NCBI RefSeq assembly: GCF_029203285.1
Contig: NZ_CP115669.1
Span: 1,612,001-1,676,000, forward strand
Length of the DNA: 64,000 nt
Source: Pseudomonas sp. PSE14
Lineage (GTDB): Bacteria; Pseudomonadota; Gammaproteobacteria; Pseudomonadales; Pseudomonadaceae
Direction of reading: 5' to 3'
Below the pieces are notes generated by a model. That model did not search any database. It saw nothing but the letters and a program-made list of their open reading frames with translations, and was not told the DNA's origin. The position numbers were made by a program, and so were the translations under genes. The number at the start of each line of letters is the position of its first letter. Within the stretch, counting starts at the first letter, position 1. Shown one piece after another: positions 27,588-36,420 of this stretch.

Positions 27588-29066
27588 ATGCCCCTCGACC
27601 TGTCCGCCCTGTTGCTCGGTGCGCTCGCCGGCCTGTTGCCCATGGCGGCGCTGGCCTGGCGCCTGCAGTCGCAGCGTGTCGCCACGGAGCAGGAGGCGAC
27701 CCTGCTGCGTGAGCGCCTGGCCAACGCGCAGCTCGCCCAGGACGGCTTGTCGGCCCAGGCTGAGGCGGATCGCGAAGCTTTCCAGCGCCTGAGCAGCCGG
27801 CATGGTGAGTTGTCCGCCGAGTCCGCCGCGCTGCGCCGCGAGGTCGAGTTGGGCAAGCAGGAGCGCGAGCGCCTGGGCGCGGCGGAGCAGGACTGGCAGG
27901 CCGAGCGTGCGGACAAGGAAGCAGAGCTGCGGCGCCTGTCCGCCGAGCACGCGGCCTTGTCCGCCGAACTGCGCGAGCAGCAGGACAACCACCAGCAGCG
28001 CCTGGGTGATCTGCAATCGGCACGGGATGAGTTGCGTGCCCAGTTCGCCGAACTGGCCGGGAAGATCTTCGACGAGCGCGAGCAGCGCTTCGCCGAGTCC
28101 AGCCAGCAGCGTCTGGGGCAATTGCTTGATCCGCTGAAGGAGCGCATCCAGTCCTTCGAGAAGCGTGTGGAGGAGAGCTACCAGGCCGAGGCCCGCGAGC
28201 GTTTCTCCCTGACCAAGGAGCTGGAGCGCCTGCAGCAGCTGAACCTGCGCCTGGGCGAGGAAGCCACCAACCTGACCCGCGCGCTGAAAGGCCAGAAGAC
28301 CCAGGGCAACTGGGGCGAACTGGTGTTGGAGCGGGTGCTGGAGCACGCCGGGCTGGAGAAGGGCCGCGAGTACGAGACTCAGGTCAGCCTGCGGGCGCCG
28401 GATGGCGAGCGCTTCCAGCCCGACGTGCTGATCCGCTTGCCCGGCGACAAGCAGGTGGTGGTGGATGCCAAGGTCAGTCTGACCGCCTACCAGCAGTTCA
28501 TCGCCGCCGAGGACGAGGTGATCCGTCAGCAGGCGCTGAAGGCCCACGTGCTGTCCCTGCGTAACCATGTGAAGGGGCTTTCCGGCAAGGACTACCGGCG
28601 CCTGGATGGTCTGCACAGCCTCGACTTCGTGCTGCTGTTCATGCCGGTGGAAGCCGCCTTCTCGGCGGCGTTGCAGGCCGAGCCGAACCTGTTCCAGGAA
28701 GCCTTCGAGCGCAACATTGTGATCGTCAGCCCGACCACCTTGCTGGCGACGCTACGGGTGATCGACAGCCTGTGGCGTCAGGAGCGGCAGAACCAGAACG
28801 CCCGCGAGATCGCCGAGCGCGCCGGGGCGTTGTACGACAAGTTCGTGCTCTTCGTGCAGGACCTGGACGAGATGGGCACTCGCCTGCAGCAGTTGGACAA
28901 GACGTACGCGGCGGCGCGCAACAAGCTCTGTGAAGGGCGCGGCAATCTGATCAGCCGTGCCGAGCAGGTGAAGTTGCTGGGTGCGCGGGCCAGCAAGAAC
29001 CTGCCGACCGACTGGCTGGAGCGCGCGTTGAGTGATGATTCGCCGGTGGTGGAAGAGGGCAAGTAG
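27588..29066 (+). CDS. rmuC: DNA recombination protein RmuC
   Basis: A 492-residue protein. It has an N-terminal membrane helix (about 5-22), a long coiled coil rich in Glu/Arg/Gln (about 25-200), and the RmuC nuclease-like domain (about 215-440) with QGNWGELVLERVLEHAGLEKGREYE and VDAKVSLTAYQQF, the VDAK matching a PD-(D/E)xK-type core. RmuC limits recombination at inverted repeats in E. coli; its biochemistry is unclear. ATG 27588 has GGAG at 27578-27581; a 56-residue in-frame extension overlaps the DnaA-box module and is rejected. Confidence 0.93.
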   Translation: MPLDLSALLLGALAGLLPMAALAWRLQSQRVATEQEATLLRERLANAQLAQDGLSAQAEADREAFQRLSSRHGELSAESAALRREVELGKQERERLGAAEQDWQAERADKEAELRRLSAEHAALSAELREQQDNHQQRLGDLQSARDELRAQFAELAGKIFDEREQRFAESSQQRLGQLLDPLKERIQSFEKRVEESYQAEARERFSLTKELERLQQLNLRLGEEATNLTRALKGQKTQGNWGELVLERVLEHAGLEKGREYETQVSLRAPDGERFQPDVLIRLPGDKQVVVDAKVSLTAYQQFIAAEDEVIRQQALKAHVLSLRNHVKGLSGKDYRRLDGLHSLDFVLLFMPVEAAFSAALQAEPNLFQEAFERNIVIVSPTTLLATLRVIDSLWRQERQNQNAREIAERAGALYDKFVLFVQDLDEMGTRLQQLDKTYAAARNKLCEGRGNLISRAEQVKLLGARASKNLPTDWLERALSDDSPVVEEGK

Positions 29067-29100
29067 CGCGAGCCTGCGTGTCGCCCGAATACCTGATTCC

Positions 29101-29330
29101 CCTGTAGGAGCAACTGTCTTCTTCTGATCGTTCGTGCCTTGGATTTGCCCTCTCCCTAACCCTCTCCCTGAAGGGAGAGGGGACTGGAGCGGTGCCGGCT
29201 GAAACAGTGGCTTCAGCCGGCACGGATAGCTCCCTCTCCCTTCAGGGAGAGGGTGGGGAGAGGGGCCCCCACGCGCAGTGGTTTCCAAGCAGGCATGCCC
29301 GCGATCGCGCGCATGGCGCGCTCCTGCAGG
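29101..29330. repeat. Composite REP/MITE-like element with nested inverted repeats
   Basis: Ends are imperfect inverted repeats CCTGTAGGAGC (29101-29111) and GCTCCTGCAGG (29320-29330). Inside, a CCCTCTCCC-rich block with internal palindrome (29148-29182) faces its inverted copy (29231-29265), and the centre is a perfect 12-bp hairpin GTGCCGGCTGAA/TTCAGCCGGCAC (29192-29223). The whole 230 bp is noncoding and can fold into one long cruciform. It fits the REP-derived, non-autonomous repeats common in Pseudomonas and separates rmuC from the convergent FAD oxidoreductase gene. Confidence 0.8.
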
Positions 29331-29339
29331 AGTAATCCG

Positions 29340-30686
29340 TCAGAACAATGAGTAGGGCTTGCCCGCCGTTCCATCGGCAAAGCGCCGCAGCCGAAAGGCA
29401 TGCAGGTCCATTCCCGCCTCGCCCTTGTGAATCCACTGGCTCATCAGTTGCCCGACGATGGGCCCCATGGCGAAGCCGTGGCCGCAGAAGCCGGTGGCGA
29501 TCAGCAGGCCGGGAATTTCCGGCGGAGCGTCGAGCACCGGGATGCCGTCGGGCAGCACGTCGATCAGGCCTGCCCAGCTTTCCACCACCTTCACATCGCG
29601 TAGCGCGGGGAATGCCTTGGCGAGGTTGATCTGCGCCTGGAGCACGCGTGAGGTGTTCGCCTTTGCCTGCGGATCACGTTCGCCGAGGACCGGCCCGTTC
29701 ACACCGCGCTCGGAGCCGGGCAGGCGCTGGCGCAGGTCATGCAGCAGTGCGCCATTGAGCTTGAACGAGAAGCTCGCGCGGTTGGCCGGCAGGTGCGGCA
29801 GGTAGTGCCTGGCGCCGCGCAGGTAGTCGAGGCTGAGGTCGATATCGGCCTGGGTTTCGTCGGCGAGGTTGAGGCTGCCGTCGGCGCGCTGGCGGAAGCC
29901 GATGCCGTGGCCGATGAAGCTCTGCGCGCCGACGTCCGGGCCGGGGCTGGTGCGCGAGACGGTGCAGCGCACGGCCTGTTGCGGCAGCTCCAGGCCGAGG
30001 CTTTCCACCAGTCGCCAGCTGCTGGCGCCGGCGGAGATCAGCAAATGTTTGGTCTTCACGTAGCCACGCTCGGTCTGCACGCCGCAGACGGCGCCAGCGG
30101 CACGATCGATGCCGGTGACGCCGCAGCCCTCGACGAACAGCGCGCCACGCTCGATGGCGCGCAGCGCATAGCCGGGAGCGACCCGGCGCGGTTCGGCCTG
30201 GCCGTCGTTGGCGGTGTACAGGGCGCCGAGCGCCGGATCGGCCAGCGAAGGCATCAATTTCGCGACTTCGCCATGGCTGAGCAGGCGGGTGTCGAGGCCG
30301 AAGTTGTTCGCCACCTTGAGCCAGTCCTCATATTTTTGCCGTTGCTCCGGGGTTTCGGCGAGGTACAGGCAGCCGCCCTGGCGCCATTCCAGCGGCAGTT
30401 GCAGGTCTTCTTCCAGACGTTCCCACAGCGGAATACAGGCCATCATCAGCGGCACTTCCGCCGGGTCGCGCGCCTGCTGGCGGACGAAGCCCCAGGCACG
30501 GGTGGATTGCTGGCTGGCGATGCCGGCCTTGTCCAGCACCAGCACGCTCATGCCCTGGCCGGCGAGGTACCAGGCGCTGGCGCAGCCCATGATGCCGCTG
30601 CCGGCGATGACCACGTCGACCTGCTCCGGCAGGCGTTCCACGCGGGAGGAAAGGGCGGGGTGAAGCGGGTAGGTTCCCATCGGCAT
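29340..30686 (-). CDS. FAD-dependent oxidoreductase (DAO family)
   Basis: A 448-residue flavoprotein of the D-amino-acid-oxidase fold. The dinucleotide motif VVIAGSGIMGCASAWYLA (about 24-41) binds FAD, the following helix LVLDKAGIASQQSTRAWG is typical, and the C-terminal PGLLIATGFCGHGFAMGPIVG closes the FAD site. Pseudomonas has many such enzymes, acting on polyamine derivatives, sarcosine, D-amino acids or glycine-type substrates; the substrate cannot be read from sequence. ATG 30686 with AGGGA upstream is chosen over ATG 30680. Upstream in-frame codons lack conservation features. Confidence 0.85.
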   Translation of the reverse strand: MPMGTYPLHPALSSRVERLPEQVDVVIAGSGIMGCASAWYLAGQGMSVLVLDKAGIASQQSTRAWGFVRQQARDPAEVPLMMACIPLWERLEEDLQLPLEWRQGGCLYLAETPEQRQKYEDWLKVANNFGLDTRLLSHGEVAKLMPSLADPALGALYTANDGQAEPRRVAPGYALRAIERGALFVEGCGVTGIDRAAGAVCGVQTERGYVKTKHLLISAGASSWRLVESLGLELPQQAVRCTVSRTSPGPDVGAQSFIGHGIGFRQRADGSLNLADETQADIDLSLDYLRGARHYLPHLPANRASFSFKLNGALLHDLRQRLPGSERGVNGPVLGERDPQAKANTSRVLQAQINLAKAFPALRDVKVVESWAGLIDVLPDGIPVLDAPPEIPGLLIATGFCGHGFAMGPIVGQLMSQWIHKGEAGMDLHAFRLRRFADGTAGKPYSLF

Positions 30687-30771
30687 ACGGCGGCATCCCT
30701 GTAGGTGGCGGATGCCGCAGTATGCGATTGGCGTGCGCCGCGCGACCACTGCGCGGGCACGCCGGCAGGTG

Positions 30772-31662
30772 CTACGAAGCGCGCGCGGCCCGGCTGGCGG
30801 CCGGCGAGCGGGCCAGGTAGTCCAGCGCCTCCTGGGTATTGGCCTCATGGTCCGGGTGGTACCAGGGTTTGAAGTAGCGCAGGAAACTGGTGGCCAGCGA
30901 GCTGATCTTCGGCAGCACACCGGATCGGGAGCCATCGCGCCAGATGGCAGCGAAGGAGCGCGGCTGGGCGATAGTCGGGTCTTGCCGCGACAGGGTGCGA
31001 GTGCCGAAGGCGAACAGGTAGATGATCAGCGGCCACACCACGAACATCCACAACTGGCGGCTGATGAAGCTACCGCCCAGGTGCACGTGCAGGTCGTGGG
31101 CGACGTTGCGGTGCTCCACTTCTTCGGCGCCATGCCAGCGGAACAGGTCGAGCAGCACCGGGTCGGCCTTGGCACGGTCCAGCGCGTCAGCCTCGAGAAT
31201 CCACTTGCCGAGGATGCAGGTGAAGTGCTCCACCGCCGCGACGATGGCGCAGCGCTGGCCGATCCACCAGCGCTTGAGCCAGGGCGTGCGGTTGAACAGA
31301 TTGAAGCCCAGCGGCGTGTCGCTGAGCAGCTGTTCGAACAGGTAGTCCATGACCTTCAGGTAGCGGGTGGAGTCGATGCCGTGGTGGCTCAGGTAACGCT
31401 CCAGCGCGCCGGAGTGGGCGCGGGCGTGCATCGCTTCCTGGCGGATGAAGCCCTGCACGTCCTCGCGCAGGCGGCCTTCCTTCACGAAGGGCAGGGCCTT
31501 GTTGTACAGCCGGCAGAACCACAGCTCGCCGGCCGGCAACATCATGTGGATGACGTTGATCGCGTGGGACGCCTCGGGTTCGCCGGGAATCCAGTGCAGG
31601 GGCGAGTCGCTGTAGTCGAACTGCACCTTGCGTTGCACGAGCTTGTGATGATGATCGTTCAT
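30772..31662 (-). CDS. Predicted metal-dependent hydrolase (PF10118 family, diiron-like)
   Basis: A 296-residue protein. A ferritin-like set of metal ligands is visible: Glu46 in GELWF, EAMH (Glu76, His79), a Glu-His in AAVEHFT, and HGAEEVEH further on. Two hydrophobic segments (about 215-240) suggest membrane association. The family is named metal-dependent hydrolase, but its activity is unproven and the ligand pattern is closer to diiron oxygenases or desaturases. It follows the EphD-like gene by 8 nt, and its product probably works on the same substrate class. Confidence 0.85.
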   Translation of the reverse strand: MNDHHHKLVQRKVQFDYSDSPLHWIPGEPEASHAINVIHMMLPAGELWFCRLYNKALPFVKEGRLREDVQGFIRQEAMHARAHSGALERYLSHHGIDSTRYLKVMDYLFEQLLSDTPLGFNLFNRTPWLKRWWIGQRCAIVAAVEHFTCILGKWILEADALDRAKADPVLLDLFRWHGAEEVEHRNVAHDLHVHLGGSFISRQLWMFVVWPLIIYLFAFGTRTLSRQDPTIAQPRSFAAIWRDGSRSGVLPKISSLATSFLRYFKPWYHPDHEANTQEALDYLARSPAASRAARAS

Positions 31663-31670
31663 GGCAGTTC

Positions 31671-33443
31671 TCAGGCAGTGAGATTGAGGCGGGCGAACAG
31701 GCGCGACAGCCAGGGCATGAAGCGCCATTGCAGGGCGCCCAGGTGCACTTCGCTGCCGACCTTCACCACCGGCTGGTTGCGCTCCACGGCACGGGTGATG
31801 CGCTCGCCGACGGTGTCCGGGCTGAGCCGGCGTCGACGGTAGAAGCGCTGCACTTTCGCGCGGTGTTTGGCTTGTTGTTCGTCATCCAGGCCGGCGAAGC
31901 GTGTGGCCTGGACGATGCCGGTATCGACAAAGCCCGGGCACGCCGCGCTGACGCCGATGCCGTGACCGGCCAGCTCGGCGCGCAAGCACTCGCTGAGCAT
32001 CAATACCGCCGCCTTGCTGGTGGCGTAGGCCGGGTAGTTGCGCGACGGCGCAAAGGCCACGCCGGAGGCGACGTTGACCAGGTGCCCCGGTTTGCCGGCC
32101 TCGACCATCTGCTGGGCGAACAGCCGGCAGCCGTCGATCACGCTCCACAGGTTGATGCGCAGCAGGCGATCCCATTCCTGCGGCGTGGTCTTGAGCATCG
32201 GCCCGGCCATGCCGATGCCGGCGTTGCTGACCACCACGTCGGGCACGCCGAGGCTGTTCTTCACCCAGAGGGCGAAGCGTTCCATGGCGGCGCTGTCACC
32301 CACGTCAACGCAGTAGCTGTAGGCGCTGGCGCCGAGGGCGCGGGCCAGCTCCGCGCTGCGCTCGGCGGCGGCCGGGTCGATGTCCGCGGCCAGCACGCTG
32401 GCGCCGCGCTCGGCGAAGCTCAGCAGGGTCGAACGGCCGATACCGCCGCCCGCGCCGGTTACCACCACCAGCTTGCCGGCGAAGGGGCCAGCGCCGGGTT
32501 TCAGTGCGGCGCGTTGCAGCTCTGGTGTGGCTTCGCCGCCCTCGATGTGGCTGACGAACTCGTCGATCCAGTTGCCCAGCTGGGCCGGTTCGGCCAGCAG
32601 TTGCCAGTGTCCGGCGGTGACGTCGCGGCGCCACAGGCGCGGTGCCCACAGCGAGAGCTGCTGGAACAGTTGCTGGCCGACGTAGCGGTCGCGGGTCGGC
32701 ACGATGAGTTGCACCGGCACCTCGGTATGCCGTTTGCGCGGCTTGAAGATCGAGGTGATGAAGTTGGCCCGGTAAAGCTTCACCCCGTGTTCGCCGTCGC
32801 TGGCCTGGTGCGGGTTGCGTACCGGGTTGCGAATGCCTTCGACCTTGCGCAGGTATTGCGGCCACGCTTTCGCCGCGCCGAAGCGCCAGGACAGCGGCGG
32901 CAGCAGCGGCAGGTGGAAGTAGTAGATGTACCAGGAGTGCAGCAGCTGACTGAGCATCTGCAGCAGCGCACGTGGCGTCTTGCGGCGCAGGCGGTCACGC
33001 ATCCAGAAGCCGACGTGGTCCAGGCAGGGGCCGGAGACGCTGGTGTAGGAAGCGATGCGCGCGCGCAACTGCGGATCGGTGACGCTCTCCCAGGTCTGGA
33101 TCGAACCCCAGTCGTGGGCCACCAGGTGCACCGCGCGTTGCGGGCTGACCGCGTCGAGCACGGCCTTGAGGTCCTGGCTGAGCAGCTCCAGGCGGTAGTC
33201 GCGGGTCTTGCGCGGCTTGTCCGACTCGCCGGCGCCGCGTACGTCGTAGGCGACCAGCTGGAAGCGCCCGGCCAGGCGCTGGATCAGCGGCAGCCAGACT
33301 TCGTGGTTGTCCGGGTAACCGTGGACGAACAGCACCATCGGCAGGTGCGCCTCGCCCCAACGCCAGACGGCCAGACGCACGTTGCCGGACTGCACCTCCA
33401 GGCGTTCGGGCGTTGGCAGCGGGTTCTCCAGCATCGCGTTCAT
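31671..33443 (-). CDS. Fused alpha/beta-hydrolase (epoxide hydrolase-like) and short-chain dehydrogenase, EphD-like
   Basis: A 590-residue two-domain protein. The N-terminal half (about 10-300) has epoxide-hydrolase features: HGYP (41-44) oxyanion motif, nucleophile Asp111 in HDWGS and a candidate general-base His279. The C-terminal half (about 322-590) is a classical SDR with TGAGGGIG (329-336), NAG (408-410), Ser460, Tyr473 and Lys477. The same order and length occur in mycobacterial EphD, which acts on mycolic-acid lipids. GGGAGGTGG before ATG 33443 fits, and it overlaps the upstream M24 gene in ATGA. Confidence 0.9.
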   Translation of the reverse strand: MNAMLENPLPTPERLEVQSGNVRLAVWRWGEAHLPMVLFVHGYPDNHEVWLPLIQRLAGRFQLVAYDVRGAGESDKPRKTRDYRLELLSQDLKAVLDAVSPQRAVHLVAHDWGSIQTWESVTDPQLRARIASYTSVSGPCLDHVGFWMRDRLRRKTPRALLQMLSQLLHSWYIYYFHLPLLPPLSWRFGAAKAWPQYLRKVEGIRNPVRNPHQASDGEHGVKLYRANFITSIFKPRKRHTEVPVQLIVPTRDRYVGQQLFQQLSLWAPRLWRRDVTAGHWQLLAEPAQLGNWIDEFVSHIEGGEATPELQRAALKPGAGPFAGKLVVVTGAGGGIGRSTLLSFAERGASVLAADIDPAAAERSAELARALGASAYSYCVDVGDSAAMERFALWVKNSLGVPDVVVSNAGIGMAGPMLKTTPQEWDRLLRINLWSVIDGCRLFAQQMVEAGKPGHLVNVASGVAFAPSRNYPAYATSKAAVLMLSECLRAELAGHGIGVSAACPGFVDTGIVQATRFAGLDDEQQAKHRAKVQRFYRRRRLSPDTVGERITRAVERNQPVVKVGSEVHLGALQWRFMPWLSRLFARLNLTA

Positions 33444-34324
33444 GCCACCTCCCGCCGCGCCGGGGCGCTGGTCAGGCCACGGGCGACCCAGCGGCGCACG
33501 TGGGGCAGGTCGTCGTCGAGCCAGTAGGCATCGTCCTCGGTGACCACCAGCAGCTCCTCGAACTTGGCGCCGACGCCGCGCAGGCCCAGGTGCGGCTCTA
33601 CGGCCCAGAGGCCCGGCGTTGGCGCGTGTTGCGAACGGTCGTTGCTCGACCACAGCGGCGACCAGCCTTCGCGGCGGCCGGTGACCAGGGCGTTCTTCAT
33701 CAGGGTGGCAATGTTGCGCACGCCGAAGCGCGCCACTGAGGGACCGGTATTACGCGCGCCGAGTTTTTCCACGCGGTGCGCCAGCACTTCGAAGGGGTAG
33801 GCCTTGTGTCGGGGCAGGGTGCCCTGGCGATGGCAGAGACGGTCCACCGACTGGCTGACTTCCGCCAGCGGCAGGCGTTGGCGCACCTGCTCGACGATCA
33901 GGTTGCGGTGCGCCAGCAGGTCGTCCATCAGCCGTTCCACCAGCAGGTTGTGGCCCAATGCTCCGGAGTAGCCGACGTCGGCGGTGTAGGCGCCCAGGGT
34001 TGGCGCGCAGTCGAGGATGAAGGGCATGCCTTCCTCCAGGCGCTGCTTGCCGGGGTAGAAGGCCAGGTTGAAGCCGCCCAGGTGGCGCAGGCCGTCGAAA
34101 CCCTTGAACGAAGTGCGGGTGCCGAACCAGGCGAAGGGCTGGTGGAACCAGTCGCGCACGCCGTGATCGAGCAGCCAGGTCTTCATCAGGGCGGCGGTCT
34201 CGCGCTCGCTGATGCCCGGGCGCAGTTCGCCGGCAATGGTTTCGCAGCAGCGGTAGGCCAGTTGCTGAATCTCGCGGAAGTGCCGCAGGTCTTCGGGAGT
34301 GGGCACCCAGGCGCCTTGGGACAT
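33440..34324 (-). CDS. M24-family metallopeptidase-like protein
   Basis: A 294-residue pita-bread-fold protein. The M24 metal ligands can be placed: two Asp in ILDCAPTLGAYTADVGYS, a His in KAYPFEVLAHRV, and Glu in WAVEPHLG and AKFEELLVV. Known members are methionine aminopeptidases, Xaa-Pro peptidases and creatinase-type non-peptidases. Its place at the head of an operon with an epoxide hydrolase-SDR and a diiron-like enzyme makes peptidase activity doubtful. GGAG lies 8 nt before ATG 34324; a 16-residue extension to 34372 covers the operator and is rejected. Confidence 0.85.
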   Translation of the reverse strand: MSQGAWVPTPEDLRHFREIQQLAYRCCETIAGELRPGISERETAALMKTWLLDHGVRDWFHQPFAWFGTRTSFKGFDGLRHLGGFNLAFYPGKQRLEEGMPFILDCAPTLGAYTADVGYSGALGHNLLVERLMDDLLAHRNLIVEQVRQRLPLAEVSQSVDRLCHRQGTLPRHKAYPFEVLAHRVEKLGARNTGPSVARFGVRNIATLMKNALVTGRREGWSPLWSSNDRSQHAPTPGLWAVEPHLGLRGVGAKFEELLVVTEDDAYWLDDDLPHVRRWVARGLTSAPARREVA

Positions 34325-34352
34325 GACTTTCTCCAGGCTGGTTGTTGTTATC

Positions 34353-34372
34353 GTTACATCAAGCAATGTCAC
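34353..34372. promoter_or_regulatory. Candidate operator between the M24 operon and the merR-like gene
   Basis: Near-palindrome GTTACAT-CAAGCA-ATGTCAC, 6 of 7 pairs matching across a 6-nt centre. It lies 29 nt upstream of the M24 start and in the 272-bp divergent gap, a natural site for the MerR-type regulator encoded opposite. Confidence 0.5.
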
Positions 34373-34596
34373 GATCGATGCTGACCCATCGGCCGCCGTT
34401 GCGCCATGCCGTGCGCGGCGGGCCTGGAGTGTTACTGTCGCGGCAAGCCGCTGGCGGCGCGGCTTACGGGCGGGAGCCGGATTTCGGGCCGATGCAGTTC
34501 CCGCCTTTGGTTGGGCTTCGTGACTGAGCGGGCGGTCACGAATGGATTAATCCTTCGGATTGTTCGGAGGCTGATTCGCTGGCTATCATCCGGCCC

Positions 34597-35415
34597 ATGA
34601 GCACACCCCTGAACCTGCTGCAGCGCCTGCTCCAGCGCCCGGACGATGCCCCGTCGGCGCTTGAGGACGAGCGCGAGTACACGGTGGACGAACTGGCCCG
34701 CGAGGCCGGCAGCACCGTGCGCAACCTGCGCGCCTACCAGGATCGCGGCCTGCTGCCGCCGCCCGAGCGCCGTGGCCGCGCCGGGGTGTACTTCGCCAGC
34801 CATCTGCGCCGCCTGCGACTGATCAACCGCCTGCTGGAACGCGGCTACAACATCGCCAACATCAAGGAACTGCTGGAAAGCTGGGAGCGCGGCCATGACC
34901 TGGACCACGTGCTCGGCCTCGACGAGGCCATCGTCGGCCCGTGGAACCTGGAGTCCCCCGGCACCATCGAGTTCGGCGACCTGCAGGCGCTGTTCGGTGA
35001 CGAGTTGAACGACGCGGTAATCGACCAGGCGCTGGAGCAGGGCCTGCTGGCCTTCGATGGCGAGCGCATCAGCATCCCCAGCCCGCGCCTGTTCAATGCC
35101 GGCATCGAGCTGTACCGCGCCGGCATTCCGCTGGCCGCGCTGCTCGATCACCTGGCCGTGCTGCGCACCGATACCGAACACCTGGCCGCCGGCATCGTGC
35201 GCCTGGTGGTAACCCATCTGGTGGACAAGCCCGGTGCCGACCTGCTGCCCGGCGCGGCCGATCTGGAGCGCCTTGCCGAGGTGTTCCAGCGCCTGCGTCC
35301 GGTGGCCGAGCAGGTGGTGCTGGTGGAACTGGCGCGCGGATTGAAGCGCTCGGCCAATGAGATGCTGGGCGAGCGTGTCGGGGAAATCCTGCGCCGCCTG
35401 GAGACGCCGGAGTAA
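34597..35415 (+). CDS. MerR-family transcriptional regulator
   Basis: A 272-residue regulator. The MerR winged helix is at about 28-100 (YTVDELAREAGSTVRNLRAYQDRGLLPPP, then RLRLINRLLERGYNIANIKELLESW), followed by a long C-terminal effector domain of mostly helices (about 140-270) with no Cys cluster, so metal sensing is unlikely. It is divergent from the M24/EphD-like/PF10118 operon and probably controls it; the ligand is unknown but would be a hydrophobic or lipid-like compound if the operon assignment is right. Confidence 0.88.
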   Translation: MSTPLNLLQRLLQRPDDAPSALEDEREYTVDELAREAGSTVRNLRAYQDRGLLPPPERRGRAGVYFASHLRRLRLINRLLERGYNIANIKELLESWERGHDLDHVLGLDEAIVGPWNLESPGTIEFGDLQALFGDELNDAVIDQALEQGLLAFDGERISIPSPRLFNAGIELYRAGIPLAALLDHLAVLRTDTEHLAAGIVRLVVTHLVDKPGADLLPGAADLERLAEVFQRLRPVAEQVVLVELARGLKRSANEMLGERVGEILRRLETPE

Positions 35416-35422
35416 CGAGCGC

Positions 35423-36355
35423 TCAGGTCCTTCCGGCGGCCTGGGCCAGCCTGCCACGTAGCCAACGCCGCGCCGGGTCGTCCTCGCTGGTCTCGGACCA
35501 GATCTGCACGAAGTCGAAGCGCGCCAGTTGCAGCGGCGGTTCGAAGCTGGCCAGACCGTGGGCTTCGAGGTCGTCCGGCAGCATCCGTGCAGCGATGGTC
35601 AGGACCATATCAGTGCCCGCCAGCAGTCCCGGCGCAACACTGAAGTGCGGTACGGTGGCGGCGACCTGACGGCGGCGACCGAGCTTTTCCAGATGGCTGT
35701 CGATTTCTTCCGCCGGACTCTGTTGCAGCGCGACCCGCAGGTGTGGCGCGGCGAGGTAGTCGTCGAGGTCCATACGCTGGCGCCCGGCGAGGGTGTCGAC
35801 AGCACACAGGCAGACGAAGCGCTCCTCGAACAATCGTTGCGTACGCAGCCCCTCGGGCAAGAGCGGGAAGACGCCGAGGGCACCGTCCAGCTCGCCGCTG
35901 GCGACCTGTTCGGCCATGCCCAGGCGCGAGGCCTGGCGCACGTCGAGGTGAATGCCCGGCGCTTCGCGGCGCAGGATCGGCAGCAGTGCCGGCAGCACCA
36001 CCCAGGCGCCGTAGTCGGACATGCCCAGACGCAGCTCCAGTTCGGCACTGGCTGGGTCGAAGTCGTCGCCCAGCACCAGTCGGCGTACGCCGCCAAGAAT
36101 CTCCCGCAGCGGCCCGGCCAGTTCGAAGGCACGGCGGGTCAGCTGCATCTGGTTGCCGGTGCGTACCAGCAGCGGATCGTCCAGCAGGTCGCGCAGTCGG
36201 TTCAGCGCATGGCTGACGGCAGGCTGGGTCATGGCCAGGCGCTCGGCGGCACGGGAGACGTGGCGCTCGTCCAGCAGGACGTCGAGGATCACCAGCAGGT
36301 TGAGGTCGATGCGGCGTAAGTCATGAACTGAATGCATTTCCTGTGTACCAATCAT
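35423..36355 (-). CDS. LysR-family transcriptional regulator
   Basis: A 310-residue LysR regulator. The N-terminal helix-turn-helix is at about 19-78 (LLVILDVLLDERHVSRAAERLAM...SHALNRLRDLL), and the C-terminal periplasmic-binding-like effector domain is at about 100-305. The subgroup with an LRRIDLNLL start resembles NodD/NahR-type regulators of aromatic and related pathways. ATG 36355 has GGAAATG upstream; ATG 36337 is an alternative start closer to most homologues. It is divergent from the YdcZ-type transporter gene, which it probably regulates. Confidence 0.88.
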   Translation of the reverse strand: MIGTQEMHSVHDLRRIDLNLLVILDVLLDERHVSRAAERLAMTQPAVSHALNRLRDLLDDPLLVRTGNQMQLTRRAFELAGPLREILGGVRRLVLGDDFDPASAELELRLGMSDYGAWVVLPALLPILRREAPGIHLDVRQASRLGMAEQVASGELDGALGVFPLLPEGLRTQRLFEERFVCLCAVDTLAGRQRMDLDDYLAAPHLRVALQQSPAEEIDSHLEKLGRRRQVAATVPHFSVAPGLLAGTDMVLTIAARMLPDDLEAHGLASFEPPLQLARFDFVQIWSETSEDDPARRWLRGRLAQAAGRT

Positions 36356-36420
36356 TCATTTCCATGCGCCAGATGGATAGCAGAAGCTGAATGCCATCGA
36401 CAAGCAATGGAGGATTATCG

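Noticed and set aside
34325-34372. N-terminal extension of the M24 protein
   Set aside because: It covers the palindrome, and the strong GGAG site belongs to ATG 34324.
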